Of a stretch of 10,587 nucleotides of DNA, positions 6,695 through 10,587 are shown piece after piece. The stretch comes from Halieaceae bacterium UBA3479. Lineage in GTDB: Bacteria > Pseudomonadota > Gammaproteobacteria > Pseudomonadales > Halieaceae. The notes under the pieces were generated by a model that saw only the letters and a list, made by a program, of their open reading frames with translations, was not told the origin of the DNA and ran no database searches. Position 1 is the stretch's first letter. Every line of letters starts with the position of its first letter. The DNA lies in contig DFQW01000101.1 of NCBI GenBank assembly GCA_002377985.1, positions 8,774 to 19,360 of the forward strand. Reading direction: 5' to 3'. The position numbers and the translations under genes were made by a program.

Positions 6695-7405
6695 ATGCAC
6701 CCCATGGCCATCTTAACCGGCGCAAGCTCCGGCATTGGCGCCGCTGCGGCGGAACAGTTCGTTGCGGCTCAGTTCACGGTAATCAACTTATCGCGTCGGG
6801 CGTGTCCGGTGCCGGGAGTGCGGACCCTGACTACAGATCTATCCGACGCCCGGTCTATGGACGAAAGCTGCGAAGCGCTCTCCGAGATAGTTACAGAACA
6901 GGGCGCGCCCTCGGTCTGCCTGGTCCACAATGCATCTCTCATGCTCAAAGACCGGTGCGATTCGACCGCAGATGAAGCGATGCTACAAGCGCTGTCCGTT
7001 AATGTGCTGGGCATCAACACACTCAATCGAGCGCTACTCCCGCTTTTGCCCCACACCTCCAGCGTGCTCTATGTCGGTTCCACCTTGTCCGAAAAAGCTG
7101 TCGCCGGGGCCTACAGTTACATCGTTAGCAAGCACGCTCAACTCGGGATGATGCGCGCGACCTGTCAGGATTTGATGGGCCGGGGTATCCACACCGCACT
7201 CATTTGCCCGGGCTTTACCGACACGGCTATGCTCAGACAACATGTGGGTAACGATGCGGACGTACTGAGTAGCCTCGGCGAAATGAACAGCTATGGCAGA
7301 CTGGTTGCTCCTCAGGAAATCGCCGACCTGATTTTCTGGGCGCACCATCATCCCGCCATCAATGGCGCCATCATGCACGCCAATCTGGGCCAGCTCGAAC
7401 ACTGA
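6695..7405 (+). CDS. Short-chain dehydrogenase/reductase (SDR)
   Basis: A 236-residue classical SDR, cytoplasmic, expected to reduce or oxidise a carbonyl/alcohol with NAD(P). The Rossmann glycine motif is TGASSGIG (8-15). The NNAG-like element is reduced to HNAS (78-81). The catalytic set is N103 (VNVLG), S129 (VGST), and Y142 and K146 in YIVSK. CPGFTDTAM (171-179) is the usual PG-x-x-x-T loop. S33-R34-R35 after the second strand suggests a preference for NADP. The end, NGAIMHANLGQLEH, replaces the common TG-x-x-x-x-DGG ending. Substrate unknown. Its neighbours, a PTPS-like gene (divergent) and a VUT transporter (one base downstream), raise the idea of a pterin reductase, as sepiapterin reductase and FolM are also SDRs, but no pterin-specific residue is recognised. 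The ATG at 6704 is an alternative start; no strong Shine-Dalgarno precedes either. Confidence 0.88.
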   Translation: MHPMAILTGASSGIGAAAAEQFVAAQFTVINLSRRACPVPGVRTLTTDLSDARSMDESCEALSEIVTEQGAPSVCLVHNASLMLKDRCDSTADEAMLQALSVNVLGINTLNRALLPLLPHTSSVLYVGSTLSEKAVAGAYSYIVSKHAQLGMMRATCQDLMGRGIHTALICPGFTDTAMLRQHVGNDADVLSSLGEMNSYGRLVAPQEIADLIFWAHHHPAINGAIMHANLGQLEH

Positions 7406-7406
7406 A

Positions 7407-8198
7407 ATGACCACTGCCGATATCGTAATAAGGGAGCGAAGAGAGCGGGCATTTCTGGTGCTGGCGGGTATTTTTCTCTCCGCGATGACCCTGCTCAACG
7501 TGGTCGGCATTACCCGTTTTATTCAGTTGGGCCCTCTGGCGTTGGCCGTGGGCGTGCTGCCCTACCCACTGACCTTTCTCTGCACCGACCTGATCAGCGA
7601 GTTATATGGAAGGGCGCGGGCCAACTTTCTCGTCTCGGTGGGCCTGGGCATCAATTTTTTAATTCTGGGCGTCTTAACCGTGGGGGCCATCGCTCCGCCG
7701 GTCCCCGAGGCGGTGATGCCACCCTGGCAGGTGCTGCAGCTCGCGGCGCCGGTCTCTCTGCCCAATGGCTCGGTGGTGGAGGGAGAAATCGGCCTGTTCC
7801 ATCTCATTTACGCGACCACGTCCGGGGCCGTTTTTGCGTCGATGTTGGCTTATATCGCAGCCCAATATTGCGACGTCCAGCTCTATCACTTCTGGAAACG
7901 CGTTACGCGCGGAAAACATCTGTGGCTGCGCAATAATTTCAGCACCTTGCTCAGTCAGCTGGTGGACTCACTGATGGTAGTCACCGTGACCTTCGGTGCC
8001 GCCTTTCTGGCTGGGGATATTGCGATGGGCACGCTAATTACCCTCGTGGGCAGTAACTATGCGTTTAAAGCCATTTGCGCGCTGATTGACACCATCCCAC
8101 TCTACGCCGCCGTGCACTGGCTCCGGGGCTATCTACATCTGGCCCCCGGTGAGTACGCTATCGAGCAACCGGCGGCAACAATAGACCCGATTCCCTGA
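7407..8198 (+). CDS. YhhQ/VUT-family transporter (queuosine precursor transporter-like)
   Basis: A 263-residue inner-membrane protein of the VUT (vitamin uptake) family. E. coli YhhQ, a member, imports the queuosine precursors preQ0 and preQ1. Family marks are LPYPLTFLCTDLISELYGR (51-69), LRNNFSTLLSQLVDS (174-188) and KAICALIDTIPLY (221-233). Hydrophobic segments are near 16-36, 43-60, 74-95, 128-153, 186-203 and 205-240. It is longer than E. coli YhhQ (about 220), with an extra Pro-rich stretch at about 96-127 between segments. The ATG lies one base after the SDR stop (TGAAATG), so the two genes are surely co-transcribed and probably translationally coupled. Its last 41 bases overlap the end of hda on the opposite strand. 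No other queuosine gene (queC, queE, queF, tgt) is in the window. The cargo could be a queuosine precursor or another heterocycle. Confidence 0.88.
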   Translation: MTTADIVIRERRERAFLVLAGIFLSAMTLLNVVGITRFIQLGPLALAVGVLPYPLTFLCTDLISELYGRARANFLVSVGLGINFLILGVLTVGAIAPPVPEAVMPPWQVLQLAAPVSLPNGSVVEGEIGLFHLIYATTSGAVFASMLAYIAAQYCDVQLYHFWKRVTRGKHLWLRNNFSTLLSQLVDSLMVVTVTFGAAFLAGDIAMGTLITLVGSNYAFKAICALIDTIPLYAAVHWLRGYLHLAPGEYAIEQPAATIDPIP

Positions 8199-8865
8199 CG
8201 AAGGGAATAGTAATCGCGCGTGATTGCGCCAAACTCAGGTGATCCAGCTGTTCGATAAAACCGAGCACTGCCCGCGGATCTCTGGCTAGCCTCAGCGCAC
8301 AGTATCTCCCGACCTCGTCTGACAATTGCAGTCCGGCAGCCTGCGCTCTAAGGCCCAACAACGCCGCAATATGATCCTCTGAGAACGCGGGCAAGTGAAA
8401 AACCGGCAAGCTACCCAGGCGGGAACGCAAGTCCGGCAGTAAGCGTGACAACCGCTGGGGTGCGCACGCGGCGGCCACAATCAGGCAACCTCCCCGCTCC
8501 TGCGACTGATTAAACAGGTTAAATAGCGGCTCGTGCCAATGCGACTCGGACTCAATCGCATCGATATCATCGATAGCGATCAGGCCCGCCTCTTCAACAC
8601 CCGCCAACACATGCTCGGGCGGATAGTTCAGCAAATCGTGCAGGGGGAGGTACCGGGCGTCATTCCCACCCCTATCGCAGCACGCCTGAAGCACATGGCT
8701 TTTGCCCATACCGGCGCTACCCCAAACGTAAGCGCTGCGCTTTTCTTCCGGTGCGGTCCCTACCCACCGCTCCAAGGCTTCGGTGGCGGATCGACTGAGC
8801 CAGTTCTCCCACGTCGCGAGATCCTCTCGTCGCATGGGCAACGGTATCTGGGTGCCCCGGGTCAT
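8158..8865 (-). CDS. hda: Hda, DnaA regulatory inactivator
   Basis: A 235-residue AAA+ protein related to the ATPase domain of DnaA. With the DNA-loaded beta clamp it promotes ATP hydrolysis by DnaA after initiation (RIDA), preventing re-replication. The clamp-binding motif QIPLPM (6-11) lies at the extreme N-terminus, as in E. coli (QLSLPL). Walker A is GSAGMGKS (49-56), Walker B LIAIDDID (95-102), and LPDLRSRLG (143-151) is the Box VII region with the arginine finger. The C-terminus, AITIPFVRESG, matches the E. coli ending TIPFVKE. Walker A has the canonical Lys, whereas E. coli Hda, as I recall, has Arg there. The ATG at 8865 puts the clamp motif at residue 6; the frame is open to 8934, but longer starts would run into the DUF2066 gene. 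A weak GGA lies upstream. It lies 43 bases downstream of that gene and ends inside the transporter gene. Confidence 0.95.
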   Translation of the reverse strand: MTRGTQIPLPMRREDLATWENWLSRSATEALERWVGTAPEEKRSAYVWGSAGMGKSHVLQACCDRGGNDARYLPLHDLLNYPPEHVLAGVEEAGLIAIDDIDAIESESHWHEPLFNLFNQSQERGGCLIVAAACAPQRLSRLLPDLRSRLGSLPVFHLPAFSEDHIAALLGLRAQAAGLQLSDEVGRYCALRLARDPRAVLGFIEQLDHLSLAQSRAITIPFVRESGLLLPPVAR

Positions 8866-8908
8866 GGTTTGTCCGAAACGCTGGCGATTGGCCTGTCGGT
8901 CTTCCTCA

Positions 8909-10003
8909 TCAGAAACCCCGCCACACCAGCGCAAGTCCCGCCTCGGGGTCTGATGTCTGCCATTCGAACGCCTTTACCGAGGCCATCAACCGGATCAGCG
9001 TCTCGGGCTCACTCACTCCGAATACTTCCAGCACCAACGTGTCACCGTCTACCGAAACGGTGCGCACCCGCTCCAGTGTTTGAATGCTCGTCATGGCGCC
9101 AACAACGGCCTTGTAGTCATCCAGACCGATGACATTGCTGACAGAGATCATGAGTGAGCGCTGCGTCGCAGCCCCGGTCAGCTCAACCGCGTAGCGTAGC
9201 CGCATTTGCGCCGTCGCCAGCTGAACCCCGGGGGCGATCAAAGACGCCATCGAATCCGCTTGTACCGTACTCGAATGCTCCTCGGTACCGTCTGAATACA
9301 CCCACTCGGCGATGGTTCGACCCTCACTGAGGCGAATCATCCGACCCAGTAACAAATGGGTCATCCCATACCGGCCCGAAGCCTCGATGACCGCACCAAA
9401 GTCGCGTTGCCAAAGCGCTTCCGGAGACACCAATAGTTCGTCGGTTAAATCATAGAGCGGTTTGCGGAGATTTAGACCGAGGGCCTCAAACTCGAGAGTG
9501 ATCTCCTCCCACAGCGCTTCTTCCTCGGCGCGATTGCCGAAGCGACGGCCGTCTGCCTCGTCGATGACCAACCACAGCAAAATCGGTGGTCGCTCCTCAG
9601 TCCATAGCGTGCCATTGGCCTGCCTGATCAATTGCTCTAGGGCGGTTTGATCAATGTGCGCTACAAAGCGCGTGACACCCTGAACGCGCTCAAACTGGAA
9701 CAGAGATAATTGGGCGCGGGCCGAAGATAGTGCAGCTTCCACCGCCGGATCCGCCAGCAGCCGCCTGTCTCCCGACCGCTGCAGCAACGCACGCTCCAAT
9801 GCCTCACGCGCCGCGGCATCGATGGTCGCCTCGCTGCGGTCAGCCACCGCAATTCGGATGATCAACTCATCACCCGGCGCACTGTGAGCCGGATTCGCTA
9901 GCATCGAAGCCTGCACCAGCCACATCATCAGAACGCCGAGCACAGCGAAAACCGACCGTTGCCGGTGCCAAAGAGGTTGACCGTGGCTGGGTGCATGTAA
10001 CAT
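8909..10003 (-). CDS. DUF2066 exported protein
   Basis: A 364-residue protein matching DUF2066, a proteobacterial family of unknown function commonly found beside purM and hda. Residues 1-42 form a long signal peptide: a basic n-region (PLWHRQR), a hydrophobic core about 17-36 (SVFAVLGVLMMWLVQASMLA) and a likely cleavage after AHSA (42). No lipobox is present, so a soluble periplasmic protein is expected. The mature part starts IIRIAVADRSEATIDAAARE, a strand-helix typical of the family. It contains PPILLWLVID (about 139-148) and, near the end, repeated beta-alpha units ('LMISVSNVIGLDDYKAV' and 'TLVLEVFGVSEPETLIRLM'). No catalytic motif is seen. It is divergent from purM across 159 bases and followed by hda on the same strand, so it probably shares a promoter with hda. 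The ATG at 10003 has no clear Shine-Dalgarno, but it is the start that gives the full signal peptide. Confidence 0.85.
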   Translation of the reverse strand: MLHAPSHGQPLWHRQRSVFAVLGVLMMWLVQASMLANPAHSAPGDELIIRIAVADRSEATIDAAAREALERALLQRSGDRRLLADPAVEAALSSARAQLSLFQFERVQGVTRFVAHIDQTALEQLIRQANGTLWTEERPPILLWLVIDEADGRRFGNRAEEEALWEEITLEFEALGLNLRKPLYDLTDELLVSPEALWQRDFGAVIEASGRYGMTHLLLGRMIRLSEGRTIAEWVYSDGTEEHSSTVQADSMASLIAPGVQLATAQMRLRYAVELTGAATQRSLMISVSNVIGLDDYKAVVGAMTSIQTLERVRTVSVDGDTLVLEVFGVSEPETLIRLMASVKAFEWQTSDPEAGLALVWRGF

Positions 10004-10053
10004 GGAGTCGCCCGTTAAACCGATGCCATCATGGGATAGAGTGTGCAGTGTAT

Positions 10054-10122
10054 CGCTTAGCTGATGCCAAAAACCGCTACATTATCCACCAAACGCCGCG
10101 GCATTACTTTCCAGCGCTTAGC
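10054..10122. repeat. Two copies of CGCTTAGC upstream of purM
   Basis: CGCTTAGC occurs at 10054-10061 and again at 10115-10122, starts 61 bases apart (about six helical turns), both in the DUF2066/purM divergent gap. The second copy extends to the symmetric CGCTTAGCG and falls inside the spacer of the proposed purM promoter. This could be a pair of regulator sites or chance. It does not match the E. coli PurR box, and I see no PurR-like site in the gap. Confidence 0.3.
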
Positions 10123-10136
10123 GGGCACATTACTAT
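10108..10136 (+). promoter_or_regulatory. Candidate purM promoter
   Basis: TTTCCA (10108-10113) and TACTAT (10131-10136) are 17 bases apart; each matches 4 of 6 bases of the sigma-70 consensus. Transcription would begin near 10143, leaving a leader of about 20 bases before the ATG at 10163, with the ribosome site AGGAA at 10152-10156. Spacing is good but the matches are moderate. Confidence 0.35.
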
Positions 10137-10162
10137 CTCACCACCGCTTTCAGGAACCGCAT

Positions 10163-10587
10163 ATGAGCACAACTAAAGAGCCGCAAGCCTCGCTGACTTA
10201 CCGCGATGCGGGCGTGGATATCGATGCGGGCAATGCTTTGGTGGAACGCATCAAGCACGTGAGTCAGGCGACGCGTCGCCCGGAAGTCCTCAGCGGACTT
10301 GGCGGTTTCGGAGCGCTGTGTGCCATACCGCCGGGTTATTCGGAGCCCATACTCGTGTCGGGCACCGATGGCGTTGGCACCAAGCTCAGGCTGGCGATGG
10401 ATCTTGGCATCCACGACACCATCGGCATTGACCTGGTCGCCATGTGCAGCAACGACATCGCCGTCGTCGGTGCTGAACCGCTGTTCTTCCTCGACTACTA
10501 CGCCACCGGCAAACTGAACGTTGACGTTGCGGCGGCAGTGGTAACGGGCATTGGCAAGGGCTGTGAGCTGGCTGGTGCTGCGCTGGT
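10163..10587 (+). CDS. purM: Phosphoribosylaminoimidazole synthetase (AIR synthetase), 3' end outside window
   Basis: PurM closes the imidazole ring in the fifth step of purine synthesis, converting FGAM and ATP to AIR in the cytoplasm. 141 codons are visible of a protein usually near 350. The N-terminus is almost collinear with E. coli Pur[22 protein letters not shown] (10-30), [20 protein letters not shown] (37-56), the nucleotide-site block [16 protein letters not shown] (65-80), [14 protein letters not shown] (86-99) and [15 protein letters not shown] (104-118). The ATG at 10163 has AGGAA 6 bases upstream, a good ribosome site. The frame is open to the window edge. purN often follows purM in related bacteria and may lie just outside. 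Divergent from the DUF2066/hda pair, an arrangement that I recall from Pseudomonas. Confidence 0.97.
   Translation, partial: MSTTKEPQASLTYRDAGVDIDAGNALVERIKHVSQATRRPEVLSGLGGFGALCAIPPGYSEPILVSGTDGVGTKLRLAMDLGIHDTIGIDLVAMCSNDIAVVGAEPLFFLDYYATGKLNVDVAAAVVTGIGKGCELAGAAL

Noticed and set aside
8533..9132. 199-residue open frame on the plus strand
   Set aside because: Lies antisense to hda and DUF2066, both strongly supported; composition is Pro/Arg/Ser-rich with no recognisable motif, typical of an antisense frame in GC-rich DNA.
10004..10162. PurR box upstream of purM
   Set aside because: No sequence close to the E. coli palindrome ACGCAAACGTTTGCGT was found in the gap.

Overview
The window looks like ordinary chromosomal DNA from a free-living gammaproteobacterium, fairly GC-rich and tightly packed. 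The best guess is a marine relative of the pseudomonads and Cellvibrionales (OM60/NOR5-like). The guess rests on gene content and order: purM divergent from a DUF2066 gene, hda behind it, then wrbA, a DUF2069 gene and a yihY gene. From memory this resembles the purM region of Pseudomonas; it was not checked. No transposase, integrase, phage gene, CRISPR array, tRNA or rRNA was seen.

Layout. (1) 1-461, plus: 3' part of a DUF3806 gene. (2) 515-4059, minus: an apparent operon wrbA > DUF2069 membrane protein > sppA > NUDIX hydrolase, with gaps of 8 and 56 bases and a 41-base overlap. (3) 4060-4141: divergent promoter region with a near-perfect 20-base dyad. (4) 4142-5804, plus: yihY-type membrane protein and a thioredoxin-fold lipoprotein, overlapping by 8 bases. 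(5) 5805-6068: structured convergent intergenic region with a clear terminator for the minus strand, a weaker one for the plus strand, and two further hairpins. (6) 6069-8198: a PTPS/QueD-like gene (minus) divergent from a two-gene unit (plus) of an SDR oxidoreductase and a YhhQ/VUT-family transporter. (7) 8158-10003, minus: DUF2066 exported protein then hda; hda overlaps the transporter gene tail-to-tail by 41 bases. (8) 10163-10587, plus: 5' part of purM.

Working together. hda (control of DnaA) and purM (purine synthesis) are core functions. wrbA, sppA, yihY and the thioredoxin lipoprotein are redox or envelope functions. The PTPS-like/SDR/VUT group is the least explained part. The PTPS-like protein keeps its zinc ligands but lacks the usual catalytic Cys, the His of the Asp-His pair and the pterin-anchoring Glu. 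It sits beside a reductase and a transporter of a family that takes up queuosine precursors, so a pterin- or deazapurine-related role is possible but unproven. Nothing here amounts to a clearly new system. The strongest leads are this group, the crossing terminators and the dyad between wrbA and yihY.
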